DNA from: CAZENU01 sp965117035
GTDB taxonomy: Bacteria > Chloroflexota > Dehalococcoidia > Lucifugimonadales > CAZENU01
Assembly: GCA_965117035.1 (NCBI GenBank)
Contig: OZ220748.1
Coordinates: forward strand, 558,001 to 622,000
DNA: 64,000 nt
Direction: 5' to 3'
The translations under genes and the position numbers were made by a program. Shown in pieces: positions 7,731 through 16,561 of the stretch. Under the pieces are notes generated by a model, which made no database searches, was not told the DNA's origin, and saw only the letters and a program-made list of their open reading frames with translations. The first letter of the stretch is position 1, and every line of letters starts with the position of its first letter.

Positions 7731-8407
7731 CTCCCTTCGCCGTCGCCCACGGGTCCGGCCGGGGCCTCGCCGTCTCCACCGGCGCCCGGCGCGGCTGGGG
7801 TGCGCATCCAGTCTTCGGCCCACCGCTTGAGCCTGTCCAGCGCCGGCGGCGCCACGTAGAAGACCTGGACATCCGGCGGGAACTGGACGCCGTGGTCTTC
7901 GCTTATGAATATCACGCCAGCCTCATCGTCCCCGATGGCCTCGTCGACCCGTGTCTCAATATGCTCGTAGCGGCGTTCCGTAGCGTCCCGGAACCCCTCA
8001 ACGGCCGTCGTCTGCACCACGCTGCTTATCAGGCCGATCGAAAGACACCGTTGCCAGTCCGTGATCTGCTCCAGCGCGTCCAGGTCTTCGGTCGGCTCCA
8101 GGACGGCGCCGGAGCGGCACATCGCCTGGACGAACGAGCTGCCCTGCGGATTGACCTGTTCCAGCAGGCCGATTCCCTCGTCGCCGCCCACGTGCAGCGC
8201 CTCGTGGAAGACGTGCTTGATCTTCCCGAGGGAACGCTCGAGGCCGTCCACCTGGTCGCGCACCTCGGACCAGAATCGCTCGAGAAGCGCCTGCCCGTCC
8301 TCCGGCAACTGCCGGGGCAAGGGAACGGTGGGCACCAGGAACAGCTTCCGGCCTTCCCTGAACTGCCCGGCCTCGGGCTTCGGGATCTGGGTGATTGGGG
8401 TCGTCAT
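7727..8407 (-). CDS. Unknown protein at the end of the formate dehydrogenase operon
   Basis: 226-residue soluble protein without a family I can name. It begins TTPITQIPKPEAGQFREGRK, has a long predicted helical middle (LLERFWSEVRDQVDGLERSLGK, HEALHVGGDEGIGLLEQV) and a compact strand-rich segment (AGVIFISEDHGVQFPPD, VQVFYVAPPALDRL). A Pro/Gly/Ala-rich tail ends it. ATG 8407 has AGGAGA 11 nt upstream; an ATG at 8434 overlapping the dehydrogenase stop as ATGA is an alternative. It directly follows the formate dehydrogenase gene, so a role in assembly, maturation or partner binding is possible but only inferred from position. Confidence 0.75.
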   Translation of the reverse strand: MTTPITQIPKPEAGQFREGRKLFLVPTVPLPRQLPEDGQALLERFWSEVRDQVDGLERSLGKIKHVFHEALHVGGDEGIGLLEQVNPQGSSFVQAMCRSGAVLEPTEDLDALEQITDWQRCLSIGLISSVVQTTAVEGFRDATERRYEHIETRVDEAIGDDEAGVIFISEDHGVQFPPDVQVFYVAPPALDRLKRWAEDWMRTPAAPGAGGDGEAPAGPVGDGEGS

Positions 8408-8430
8408 CCTCTCGCCAGTCTCCTTTGCGG

Positions 8431-11139
8431 TCATCGTACTGGAGCGCCGATCTTCTCCAGCCGGACGGCGCAGACCTTGTACTCCGGTATCTTGGAGTTG
8501 GGGTCGAACGCCGAGTTGGTGAGGAAGTTCGCCGCGTGCTCCTGGAGCTTGACGAAGGGCACGAACACCTCCCCGTCGCGCATCGCCTCGGTGTAGGTCG
8601 CGCGGCCCTCCAGCTCGCCGCGGCGGGACACGAGTCGCACCCACTCGCCGTCGGCCACCCCGTAGCGCTTCCCGTCGGCGGCGCTGATGGCGACCTGCAG
8701 CTCCGGGAACTTGGCCATGAGGTTGTCGGCTCGCTGCGTCATCGTGCCGCCGTGCCAGTGGTACAGGACGCGTCCGGTGTTGAGGATCAGCGGGAAGCGC
8801 TTGCTGGGAAGCTCCTCGGCCTGCGGCCCCTGGTCGAACGGCACGAACCTCGCCCGCGGACCGCGGGGAAAGTCGTTCTCGTATAGCAGACGCGTGCCGG
8901 GATGGTCCGGCGTCGGGCAGGGCCACTGGATGCCGCCCTCGTCGTCGAGCCTCCGGTAGGAAATCCCGGACATGTTGGGCGTCAGCCGTGCCATCTCGTC
9001 CCATATCTCCGACGGATGGCTGTAGGCGAACTCGCTCTCCACGTCGAGCCCGAGCTTCATGCTGATGCGCCGGGCCAGGTCGCACAAGATGTCCCAGTCG
9101 GGCCGGCTCGAGCCCACCGGCTCGATGGCCTTCCGGACGCGCTGCACCCTGCGCTCGCTGTTCGTGAACGTCCCGTCCTTCTCGGCGAACGTCGTCGCGG
9201 GCAGCACCACGTCGGCGATCTGCGCCGTCTCGTGCATGAAAATGTCCTGCACGACCAGGAACTCCAGGCTCTTGAACGCCTTCTCAGCGTGGTGGAGGTC
9301 CGGCTCGCTCAGCAGCGGGTTCTCTCCGGTGATGTACATCGCCTTCAGCCGGCCGTCGAGCGCCGCCTCGACCATGTCGGTCACGACCATGCCTCTCTCC
9401 GGGGGCAGGCGGTTGTTCCCCCACGCGGCCTCGAACTTGCGGACCGTGTCGGGGCCGATGCGCTGGTAGCCCGTGAACGAGCTGGGGATGCACCCCGCGT
9501 CGCCGCAACCCTGCACGTTGTTCTGACCCCTGAGCGGCGATACCCCGCTGCCGGGTTTGCCGATCTGACCCGCCGCCAGAGCGAGGTTGAGAAGCCCGTG
9601 GACGTTCGCGGTGCCGTTGGTGTGCTGCGTTATCCCCATGCCCCAGATCAGGCACGAGCCGCTGAACGGCGGCTTCGCGTACATGCGGGCGGCCTCGGCG
9701 ATCTGCGCTGCCGGGACGCCCGTGATCTTCTCGGCGTACGCCAGGTCGTACTTCTCGACGACCGCCAGCCACTCGTCGAAGCCCTCGGTCCGTTCCGCGA
9801 TGAACGACTCGTCGGCCAGACGCTCGTCCAGGATCACCTTGGCCATCGCGTTGAGAAGCGCGACGTCGGTGCCCGGCCGCTCCCTGATCCACAGGTCGGC
9901 GTAGTCGCACATGCCGATGCGCCTCGGGTTGATCACGATCAGCTTCGCGCCCCGCTCCACGACGGCGCGCCGCATCCGGGCCGCGGCCACCGGGTGGTTG
10001 GAGTCTGCGTCCGACCCGATGATGACGAGGCAGCCCGCCTCCTCGTAGTCGACGTACGAGTTGCTCGTCGCGCCGCTGCCCAGCGCCGCGATCATCGCCT
10101 CGACCGACGGCGAGTGGCACAGCCGCGTGCAGTGGTCGATATGGTTCGACTGCATGACCAGGCGCGCCATCTTCTGCTGCGCGTACCCGTCTTCGTTGGT
10201 CGCCTTCGCGGAGCACAGCGTCGCGAAGGCGTCGCCGCGGTACTCGACCAGTCGGTCGGCTACGTGGTCCAGCGCCTCGTCCCACGTCGCCGTCCTGAAC
10301 TCGCCGTTCTCCTTGATCAGCGGCTCGGTCAGCCGGTCCTCGTGATGGACGAAGGTGTAGCCGAAGCGGCCCTTGACGCATAGCATCCCCAGGCTGGATC
10401 GGTTGTCCGGGTCGTCGAGCATCTGGATGATGCGGTCGCGCTCGTCCACCTCGGCCCTGATGCCGCACCCCACGCCGCAGTATGGGCACGTGGTCGTGAC
10501 TGTCTTCGTCACGTTCCCGGCCGGGACCTTCAGCTCTATCGCCCCGGTCGGGCAGACCGACAGGCACTGGCCGCAGCTGGTGCAGATAGAGTCTGCCAGT
10601 GGCGCGTCCATGAAGGTGCCGATGCGGCTGGTCAGCCCGGCGCCGAGGAAGTCGATCGCGCCGATGAGCTGTGCGCCGTCCTGGCACCCCTGCGTGCACC
10701 GGCCGCACAGGATGCAGTCCCGCATCCTAATATCGAAGACCGGGCTGCTGCTGTCGACCGGCTCTCGGTCCCGGCCGCCCCAGCGTCCGCCGGCGATGCC
10801 GTGATGCCTGGCCGCCACCGTGAGCTCACGGTGGTCCTTCGCGCCGTTGCCGTCGACCATCGCCATCGTCAGCTCGATGACGCCAGTCCGCACGCGCTCG
10901 ACGTCCGGCGTGTCGGTGCGCACGTTCATGCCGGTCGCGGCGGGCATCGTGCACGAGGCGGGGAAGCCGCGGGCGCCCTCGACCTCCACCAGGCAGGTCC
11001 GGCACGCGGCGTTCGGGCCCATGTCCGGGTCCTTGCAGAGCTGCGGGACGTAAGCGCCAGAGGCGTTCACCGCGTCAAGCACCGACGCCCCGTCCGGGAC
11101 GCGGACCTCACTGCCGTCGACGTTCAGAGTTATCGCCAC
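8431..11139 (-). CDS. fdhA: Formate dehydrogenase alpha subunit (Mo/W-bis-MGD, Cys type)
   Basis: Oxidises formate to CO2, or the reverse, at a molybdenum or tungsten bis-pterin centre. The 902-residue chain has an N-terminal NuoG-like 2Fe-2S ferredoxin domain (Cys35, 46, 49, 63), two 4Fe-4S motifs (CILCGRCTQGC and CTSCGQCLSVC), the CPYCGVGCGI cluster at the pterin domain, and HCTRLCHSPSV, where the catalytic selenocysteine of other enzymes is replaced by Cys. A C-terminal dinucleotide-binding domain completes it. GTG start with AGGAGG nearby. With the NuoE/NuoF-like genes upstream it should form a cytoplasmic NAD-linked complex. Confidence 0.92.
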   Translation of the reverse strand: MAITLNVDGSEVRVPDGASVLDAVNASGAYVPQLCKDPDMGPNAACRTCLVEVEGARGFPASCTMPAATGMNVRTDTPDVERVRTGVIELTMAMVDGNGAKDHRELTVAARHHGIAGGRWGGRDREPVDSSSPVFDIRMRDCILCGRCTQGCQDGAQLIGAIDFLGAGLTSRIGTFMDAPLADSICTSCGQCLSVCPTGAIELKVPAGNVTKTVTTTCPYCGVGCGIRAEVDERDRIIQMLDDPDNRSSLGMLCVKGRFGYTFVHHEDRLTEPLIKENGEFRTATWDEALDHVADRLVEYRGDAFATLCSAKATNEDGYAQQKMARLVMQSNHIDHCTRLCHSPSVEAMIAALGSGATSNSYVDYEEAGCLVIIGSDADSNHPVAAARMRRAVVERGAKLIVINPRRIGMCDYADLWIRERPGTDVALLNAMAKVILDERLADESFIAERTEGFDEWLAVVEKYDLAYAEKITGVPAAQIAEAARMYAKPPFSGSCLIWGMGITQHTNGTANVHGLLNLALAAGQIGKPGSGVSPLRGQNNVQGCGDAGCIPSSFTGYQRIGPDTVRKFEAAWGNNRLPPERGMVVTDMVEAALDGRLKAMYITGENPLLSEPDLHHAEKAFKSLEFLVVQDIFMHETAQIADVVLPATTFAEKDGTFTNSERRVQRVRKAIEPVGSSRPDWDILCDLARRISMKLGLDVESEFAYSHPSEIWDEMARLTPNMSGISYRRLDDEGGIQWPCPTPDHPGTRLLYENDFPRGPRARFVPFDQGPQAEELPSKRFPLILNTGRVLYHWHGGTMTQRADNLMAKFPELQVAISAADGKRYGVADGEWVRLVSRRGELEGRATYTEAMRDGEVFVPFVKLQEHAANFLTNSAFDPNSKIPEYKVCAVRLEKIGAPVR

Positions 11140-11187
11140 GGCTCCCTCCTGCGTTGGCCGAGAGGTTGGGCCCGGACTACAACCGAT

Positions 11188-11409
11188 TCACGCCTGCCTG
11201 CCCCTGATCTCGTCAGGCAGGTCCTCCCACGGGACGCCCACGGGCCCCTCTTGCTCCAGCTCGTCTATCCGGCGGTCCAACTCCTCGCGTTGACTGTCCG
11301 TCAGTGGGATGTGGGTCGATGTTTCGGAGAGACTGTCCCAAACACGTTCAATGAGAGAAAGACGCTCTTCGACCGACAGCGTCTCGATCTCGCGTTCGCT
11401 CAGGGTCAT
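11188..11409 (-). CDS. Addiction-module antitoxin-like protein (PF09720 type)
   Basis: 73-residue protein starting MTLSEREIETLSVEERLSLI and containing RVWDSLSE, PLTDSQREELDRRIDELE and a terminal EDLPDEIRGR. This is the pattern of the short RelB-like addiction module proteins that pair with ParE/RelE toxins. Its ATG overlaps the stop of the preceding HicB-like gene as ATGA, so the two are translationally coupled. No ParE/RelE-like gene lies next to it: the following gene is formate dehydrogenase. It may be an orphan antitoxin or a repurposed regulator. Confidence 0.8.
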   Translation of the reverse strand: MTLSEREIETLSVEERLSLIERVWDSLSETSTHIPLTDSQREELDRRIDELEQEGPVGVPWEDLPDEIRGRQA

Positions 11410-11579
11410 AGCTTCACTCCCTGTTCCGTTTGAAGAGCCAGTATCTCTTCCAAGCTTAGCTCGAGTGTCTCGCGCAGCTCCTCATAGGTAGCTTCCTGGC
11501 AGTTGACGCCCGGGACCTCCTTTATCCAACCAATCCACCAGTCCCCGTCACGCTTTATCACGGCGGTGTACTCGTTCAT
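11406..11579 (-). CDS. HicB-like small antitoxin-type protein
   Basis: 57-residue protein, MNEYTAVIKRDGDWWIGWIK then EVPGVNCQEATYEELRETLE, ending LSLEEILALQTEQGVKL. This is the compact HicB fold (partly degraded RNase H-like) without a separate DNA-binding domain. The ATG at 11579 has GAGGAGA 6 nt upstream. The partner HicA toxin is absent on both sides; instead it overlaps a RelB-like antitoxin gene by 4 nt. The pair sits between the NuoF-like and formate dehydrogenase genes on the same strand. Confidence 0.82.
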   Translation of the reverse strand: MNEYTAVIKRDGDWWIGWIKEVPGVNCQEATYEELRETLELSLEEILALQTEQGVKL

Positions 11580-11610
11580 GGCCGTCTCCTCTACCAGCTA
11601 ACGCTGCTGG

Positions 11611-13185
11611 CTATTCTACCAGCGCCGTCATCTCGTCGGCGAAGAAGTGCAGGGCGCTGGTCACCGGGCCGCCAGCGGCCTGGCCCAGGCCGCACAGGGA
11701 CGCCAGGGTGACCACCTCGGCGAGGTACCGGAGATCGTCGACGGCGGCCGCATCGCCGTCCCGCAGCCGGTCGAGCGCCTCGACGATGCGGGGCGTGCCC
11801 TCGCGACAGGGCGTGCACTTGCCGCACGACTCGTCAGCGTTGTAAGCCGCCAGCCCCCGGACGACCTCGGGGATGGGCGTGCGGTCGTCCAGCGCGACCA
11901 CGCCGCCCGCGCCGAGCATGACGCCCGACTCGTGCAGCATGCCGGGGGCGATCCGCGTGTCCAGCATCGACGGGGGCAGAACGCCGCTGGATGGCCCGCC
12001 GACGGCGACGCCGGCTAGAGCGCGGCCGTCCTCCATTCCGCCGCCCACCGAGTCGACGATATCGCGGAGCGGCGTGCCCATCGGCACCTCGGCGACCCCG
12101 GACCGCCGCACCGCGCCGCTGACGCTGACCAGCTTGGTGCCGGAGGCGCGCTCGTTGCCGACCGCGGCGAAGGCGTCGGCGCCGTGGAGCATGATGAACG
12201 GCACGTTCGCCAGCGTCTCGGCGTTGTTGACGACGGTCGGCCGGGCCCACAGGCCCGCGTCCGTGGGGTAGGGGGGCCTGAAGCGCGGCTCCCGCCGGAG
12301 GCCCTCCATCGTGTTAAGCAGCGTCGTCTCCTCGCCGCAGACGTAGCCGCCCGCGCCTCGCAGGACTTCCACGTCCAGGCTGAAGTCGCTGCCCAGCACG
12401 CCGTCTCCGAGCAGGCCCGCTTCGACGGCCTGGCCGATGGCGCGCTCGACACGCTCGGCCGAAAGGTCGGCCTCGGCGTTGATATAGACGTACGCCCTGT
12501 CCGCCGCGGAGGCATAAGCTGCTATCGCCATCCCCTCGAGCAGCCGGTGGGGGACGCCTTCCATGATGTGCCGGTCCTTGAAGATGCTTGGCTCGCCCTC
12601 CTCCGCGTTGACGACCAGGTAGCCGTCCCCGCCGCGACGCACGCTGTCCCACTTCGCCCCCGCGGGGAAGTAGGCCCCGCCGCGGCCGAGGAGCCCCGCG
12701 TCTCGCACCTGCTCGGCTACACCCTCCGGGGACATGCCCAGCGCGGCCGCGAGCCCCGCGTAGCCGTCCCGAAGCAGGTAGTCGTCGAGGCCATCCGCGG
12801 CCATCTCCCCGCAGCCGTCCAGCACGATGCGGCGCTGCGCCGAGAAGAAGCCATCGGCGCCGGACGCAGCGCCCGGCTGCCCGGCGGCGATGCGCGTCGC
12901 GCCTTCGGGGTCCGTCTGCCCGAACACACGAGAAGCGCCGTCCGCTCCCGTCACCGCGATTCGAGGAGCGTCGGAGCACGCGCCATCGCATCCGGCTATC
13001 GCGACGCCGTAGTCTTCCGGCGCCGCCGTGCGGACGGCTTCAGCTACCTCCGCGGCGCCGACCGCCTGGGAGCAGTGCCCAACCTGCACGACCACCCACG
13101 TCTTCCCGGAGCGGTCCGAGTCCCGCCGCTTCTCGGCGGCCGACCGTAGAGACGCTATGGCATCCTGTGGACTGCCCACGTTCAC
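11611..13185 (-). CDS. NuoF-like NADH-binding flavoprotein (formate dehydrogenase beta type)
   Basis: Carries NADH, FMN and a 4Fe-4S cluster and passes electrons between NAD(H) and the formate dehydrogenase alpha subunit. The 524-residue chain begins with a thioredoxin-like 2Fe-2S domain (Cys in VGHCSQA and CDGACSDAP). It then has the FMN/NADH domain with GRGGAYFPAG, VNAEEGEPSIFKDRHIM and GAGGYVCGEETTLL, and finally the ESCGKCTPCREG cluster motif. This layout is that of HoxF/HydB/FdsB-type diaphorase subunits rather than core complex I. GTG start overlaps the NuoE stop as GTGA. Confidence 0.93.
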   Translation of the reverse strand: MNVGSPQDAIASLRSAAEKRRDSDRSGKTWVVVQVGHCSQAVGAAEVAEAVRTAAPEDYGVAIAGCDGACSDAPRIAVTGADGASRVFGQTDPEGATRIAAGQPGAASGADGFFSAQRRIVLDGCGEMAADGLDDYLLRDGYAGLAAALGMSPEGVAEQVRDAGLLGRGGAYFPAGAKWDSVRRGGDGYLVVNAEEGEPSIFKDRHIMEGVPHRLLEGMAIAAYASAADRAYVYINAEADLSAERVERAIGQAVEAGLLGDGVLGSDFSLDVEVLRGAGGYVCGEETTLLNTMEGLRREPRFRPPYPTDAGLWARPTVVNNAETLANVPFIMLHGADAFAAVGNERASGTKLVSVSGAVRRSGVAEVPMGTPLRDIVDSVGGGMEDGRALAGVAVGGPSSGVLPPSMLDTRIAPGMLHESGVMLGAGGVVALDDRTPIPEVVRGLAAYNADESCGKCTPCREGTPRIVEALDRLRDGDAAAVDDLRYLAEVVTLASLCGLGQAAGGPVTSALHFFADEMTALVE

Positions 13186-13628
13186 TCACCCTCGGCCGCT
13201 GCGACCAGGCATCGGACCGTTTCCACGGTAGCGCGGCCGACCCATCGGCCGTCCCACTGCACGGCCGGCGCGACGCCGCACAGGAATCCGCAGGCCGTCT
13301 CCACAACGGCTATGTCGTCCGAATCCCTGGCGCTGTCGAGGAGTTCCCTGGCGCCCCGGATCGAGCAGCTCAGCCCCGTGCAGACCCTCAGCGTGTGGCG
13401 CCCCGGCGCTTGCAGGGTGAGCTCGGTGTAGCTCGTCGCCGCGCCGTATACCTCGCTCTTCGGCACGCGCAGGTGCCGGCTGACCGTCTCCATCGCCCAG
13501 CCGGGCAGATAGCCGTGCTCGTGCTGCACGTGGTGGAGCGCCGGCAGCAGGCTGCCTCGCTCTCTCGGAAATAGCTCGGAGAGCGCGCGCCGGAGGTTCC
13601 TGGACTGGTCATCGCCAGTAGCGTTCAC
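13182..13628 (-). CDS. NuoE-like 2Fe-2S subunit (formate dehydrogenase gamma type)
   Basis: Thioredoxin-fold ferredoxin subunit of 148 residues that relays electrons with the NuoF-like protein. It has the helical N-terminus LLPALHHVQHEHGYLPGWAM typical of NuoE/HoxE, then the four cluster ligands in VCTGLSCSIRG and ACGFLCGVAP. GTG start at 13628, 14 nt after the aldehyde oxidoreductase stop. The rest of the complex I subunits are not here, which supports a soluble FdhA-NuoE-NuoF enzyme. Confidence 0.92.
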   Translation of the reverse strand: MNATGDDQSRNLRRALSELFPRERGSLLPALHHVQHEHGYLPGWAMETVSRHLRVPKSEVYGAATSYTELTLQAPGRHTLRVCTGLSCSIRGARELLDSARDSDDIAVVETACGFLCGVAPAVQWDGRWVGRATVETVRCLVAAAEGE

Positions 13629-13642
13629 GCGTCTCCTCGTCT

Positions 13643-15514
13643 CTACCGGACCGCCAGCGGCTCGCCCTGTCGTCCGTGCGGCGACAGGGGGGACCCGGAG
13701 ACGACGTCCGCCAGGCCGAGCGCATCGATCTTCGACTGAGGCGCCAGCCCTTCGGTCGTCCAGCCCCTCGCCCGGTAGTAACCGTCGACCATCATGTCGA
13801 GGTCGCCCCGGGACAGGCCGACGCCGCGCGCCACGCCGTCCGCCAGGCTCTCGTCGAGGATCCGTGGCGGCAGCGTGTCGTCTTCGCGGGCCCAGCCCTC
13901 GCGGACGTTGAACATCTTCTTAAGGTTGTTTATGCGCTCTCCCGCGAGCCTGAGATCGTCCCCGGTCATCGGCATGCCGGTCACGCGCTCGTATATCTCT
14001 CCGGACTCCTCGTAGAAGTCGTCGAAGGCCTTGCGCAGGAACTTGCACCAGATCAGCGAGTCCATGACGGCGGAGGCGTCCTCGCCCTCCATCGCGATAC
14101 GCCCGCGCTCATCGTCGGCCTCCAGCCGGTCGACCGCCGACGAGAAGTCGGCGTCGTAGGCGGACGACCTGTTGTGGCAGGCGCCGCGCGGGCTGACGGC
14201 CAGTCCCAGCGCCATCGTCTTCAGGCTCCGCGGCTCGTAGCCGGGCATCTCCAGCCCCTTGACGTGCATGGCCCAGTCGCCGGAGCCCTGTCCCACCGTG
14301 TCGGATGCCCTTCGGCTGCCCTCGGCCAGCAGGTCGCCAAGGCCTTCCCTGCCGGCAATTGCTCGCAACGTCTTCATAGCGGCGTCGCCGTTGCCGAAAC
14401 GCAGGTCGATGCCGCCCGTGTCGGCGCCCGTCAGGAGGCCGCGTTCGCCGCACTCCATCGCCCAGGCGATTGTCCCGCCCGCGCTTATCGTGTCCATGCC
14501 CATCTCGTCGCACAGGCGAGTCGCCTGGATCACGGTGTTCGGATCGTCGACGCCGATCAGCGAGCCCAGCGCGAAGGCGCTCTCGTACTCCACTCTGCCG
14601 GCGACCTGGCCTTCGCCATCGTTCGCCGCCATGATGTGGGTGCAGCCGATCGTGCAGTTGGCGCAGTGTGCCGTGCTGACCTTGTGCGACTTGACGAACT
14701 CCTCGCCGCTGATGCTGTCCGACCCTTCGAAGGTCGACTCGCGGAAGTTGCGCGTTGGCAGCGTCCCCAGCCGGTCGAATACCGACACGTTTGCGATCGT
14801 GCCCAGTGTGCGGTACTTCTCGGTCGCGGGACCCAGGCTGCGGCGGGTCATCTCCCGGCCGATCTCGCGCAGGACGTCCGGCTCGGCGACCGGGACTGGA
14901 CTGCTGCCCCGCACGGCGATGGCCTTGAGGTTCTTCGCCCCCATCACCATGCCCGGCCCGGTGCGGCCAGCGTGCCGGCCGCCGTCGTTGCTGATGCTGG
15001 CGAACCGGACCAGCCTCTCACCGGCCGGCCCTATGCAGGCCACCCGCGCGCCGGGTATCTTCGCCTTCACCGCGGCTTCGGTCTCGGACGTCGACTTTCC
15101 CATCAGGTCGGTCGCGTCTACAAGCTCCACGGCGCCATCCGTGATCGACAGCAGGGCAGGGCCATCGGCCCGTCCCCTGATCACCAGCGCGTCGCACCCG
15201 GAGGACTTCAGCTCCGTAGCGAGGAAGCTCGACGAAAGCGAGTCTCCCACGAATCCGGTCAGCGGAGACTTCGTCACCACCGCGAACTTGCTCGACGTCG
15301 TGAGCCGGCTGCCTACGAGGGGGCTTGTTACGAATACCAGGGGATTGCGCGGCGATACCGGGTCGGCGCCGGCCGGACAATGCCGGTAGAGGAGGTAGAC
15401 GCCCAGCCCGTCTCCACCGACGAATCGCCAGAGCACGTCTTCCGCGAGCGTCTCCCACCACGACTCTCGCGTGGAAAGATCTACCACCAGCGCCCGGCCG
15501 TTGTACCCGAACAC
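13643..15514 (-). CDS. Aldehyde:ferredoxin oxidoreductase family tungstoenzyme
   Basis: Predicted W-bis-pterin enzyme oxidising aldehydes to acids with ferredoxin-type electron transfer; some members reduce acids. The 623 residues begin FGYNGRALVVDLST, followed by the domain 1 signature FVTSPLVGSRLTTSSKFAVV and the MGAKNLKAIAV motif. The 4Fe-4S ligands are in HCANCTIGC with a distant fourth Cys near the C-terminus (LIWCKFL). A MoaD-like gene lies immediately upstream, as is common for AOR operons. GTG start with GGGAGGG about 10 nt upstream. Substrate unknown. Confidence 0.93.
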   Translation of the reverse strand: MFGYNGRALVVDLSTRESWWETLAEDVLWRFVGGDGLGVYLLYRHCPAGADPVSPRNPLVFVTSPLVGSRLTTSSKFAVVTKSPLTGFVGDSLSSSFLATELKSSGCDALVIRGRADGPALLSITDGAVELVDATDLMGKSTSETEAAVKAKIPGARVACIGPAGERLVRFASISNDGGRHAGRTGPGMVMGAKNLKAIAVRGSSPVPVAEPDVLREIGREMTRRSLGPATEKYRTLGTIANVSVFDRLGTLPTRNFRESTFEGSDSISGEEFVKSHKVSTAHCANCTIGCTHIMAANDGEGQVAGRVEYESAFALGSLIGVDDPNTVIQATRLCDEMGMDTISAGGTIAWAMECGERGLLTGADTGGIDLRFGNGDAAMKTLRAIAGREGLGDLLAEGSRRASDTVGQGSGDWAMHVKGLEMPGYEPRSLKTMALGLAVSPRGACHNRSSAYDADFSSAVDRLEADDERGRIAMEGEDASAVMDSLIWCKFLRKAFDDFYEESGEIYERVTGMPMTGDDLRLAGERINNLKKMFNVREGWAREDDTLPPRILDESLADGVARGVGLSRGDLDMMVDGYYRARGWTTEGLAPQSKIDALGLADVVSGSPLSPHGRQGEPLAVR

Positions 15515-15521
15515 TCGGGGG

Positions 15522-15842
15522 TTACCCTCCCGCCTGGCTCGAGAATAGAAGGAGCCTGTCTCCCGGACTGAGGCTGATCGTGTCGCCGTCTACGAACGCC
15601 GTACCGTTCACGTTCAGCACGTGGCTATCTAGCAGGGCCGTCCCGCTCTCGTCGATCACGTTGCCGACCAGCGCGGGACATGCCTCGGCGATAGCAGCTA
15701 CTATATCGCCAGCCTTCGGCTCACCGATGAGCTCGATGGCGAGCTCCCGACGACCGGCCGCGAGGCGTGCCGTGCCGAACAACTCCACGCGATAGGTGAG
15801 GGCTGCGCCCGCGCCGCCATCTGTCCGAATCGCCTTGACCAC
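15522..15842 (-). CDS. moaD: MoaD/ThiS family sulfur carrier protein
   Basis: Ubiquitin-like protein whose C-terminal Gly-Gly is made into a thiocarboxylate by MoeB and supplies sulfur to molybdopterin synthase. The 106 residues show the beta-grasp pattern (YRVELFGTARLAAG, HVLNVNGTAFVDGDTISLSPGDRLLLF) and end in the required Gly-Gly. About 15 N-terminal residues before YRVELFG may be extra if translation starts later. It lies 7 nt upstream of the AOR gene; a MoaE partner is not in the window. Confidence 0.85.
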   Translation of the reverse strand: MVKAIRTDGGAGAALTYRVELFGTARLAAGRRELAIELIGEPKAGDIVAAIAEACPALVGNVIDESGTALLDSHVLNVNGTAFVDGDTISLSPGDRLLLFSSQAGG

Positions 15843-15913
15843 GGCGACATTCTACCACCACCCGAATTCCGGACTTCCCTGAACGCCGTCCGCCGGGCAA
15901 CCTGTCGGCCGAT

Positions 15914-16531
15914 TCAGTGCCCCGCCTCGACGAGCGCCAGGGCGCGCTCCAGGTCGTCCGGCGTGTTGACGTTCAGGAAGCTGAGTCGGCCGGGGTCAAT
16001 CTCCTCGACCTCCGCCTCGGGCACCTGCCTGACGCTTACATCGTCGAAGAAGCCCGCGATCTTCAGCTCGCCCGCCCTCAGCCGCCGTTCGATGGGCGGC
16101 AGGCACGCCTTCGAGTAGGCCGCGTGGGTCGGCTCCGGACGGCCGTCCAGCACCGGCACCACGGCGTCGTGTCCGCCGCGTTGGTCCAGGATGTGCCTCA
16201 GCAGCTCCGGGTCCAGGAACGGCATGTCGCAGGCCACGACCAGCCCCCAGTCGCCCATAGCTGCCGACAGACCCGTGAAAATGCCGCCGAGCGAACCACA
16301 GTCGGGGTACCCGTCGACGACGACGCGGGCGGAGTCGGGCAGGGGAATGCGCTCCCCCTGTTCCGCGTCCGCGACGACCAACACCGTTTCGTCGACCACG
16401 TCCGCCAGCCGGTCGACGACCCTCCGCAGCAGGGGCTTGCCATCAAAGGGCTCGACGGCCTTGTCGCGCCCCAGCCGCCGGCTCCTGCCGCCTGCAAGGA
16501 CTATTCCCGAGACATCCACGCTGCCTGTCAT
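15914..16531 (-). CDS. mobA: Molybdenum cofactor guanylyltransferase MobA
   Basis: Adds GMP to molybdopterin to form the MGD cofactor used by formate dehydrogenase. Starts (M)TGSVDVSGIVLAGGRSRRLG, the nucleotide-binding LAGGxSxRxG motif, followed by DKAVEPFDGKPLL and the catalytic VACDMPFLDPELL segment. ATG 16531 is chosen because it places the LAGG motif near the N-terminus; the GTG at 16555 adds eight residues and is possible. The 205-residue length is normal. Lies 30 nt after the MoeA fusion gene in the operon. Confidence 0.9.
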   Translation of the reverse strand: MTGSVDVSGIVLAGGRSRRLGRDKAVEPFDGKPLLRRVVDRLADVVDETVLVVADAEQGERIPLPDSARVVVDGYPDCGSLGGIFTGLSAAMGDWGLVVACDMPFLDPELLRHILDQRGGHDAVVPVLDGRPEPTHAAYSKACLPPIERRLRAGELKIAGFFDDVSVRQVPEAEVEEIDPGRLSFLNVNTPDDLERALALVEAGH

Positions 16532-16561
16532 GGTCCAGTCGTCCCCGTGTTCCACCGCCGG

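Noticed and set aside
8431..11139. Complex I subunit NuoG instead of formate dehydrogenase
   Set aside because: The N-terminal ferredoxin part is NuoG-like, but the catalytic HCTRLCHSPS motif and full pterin domains identify a formate dehydrogenase.
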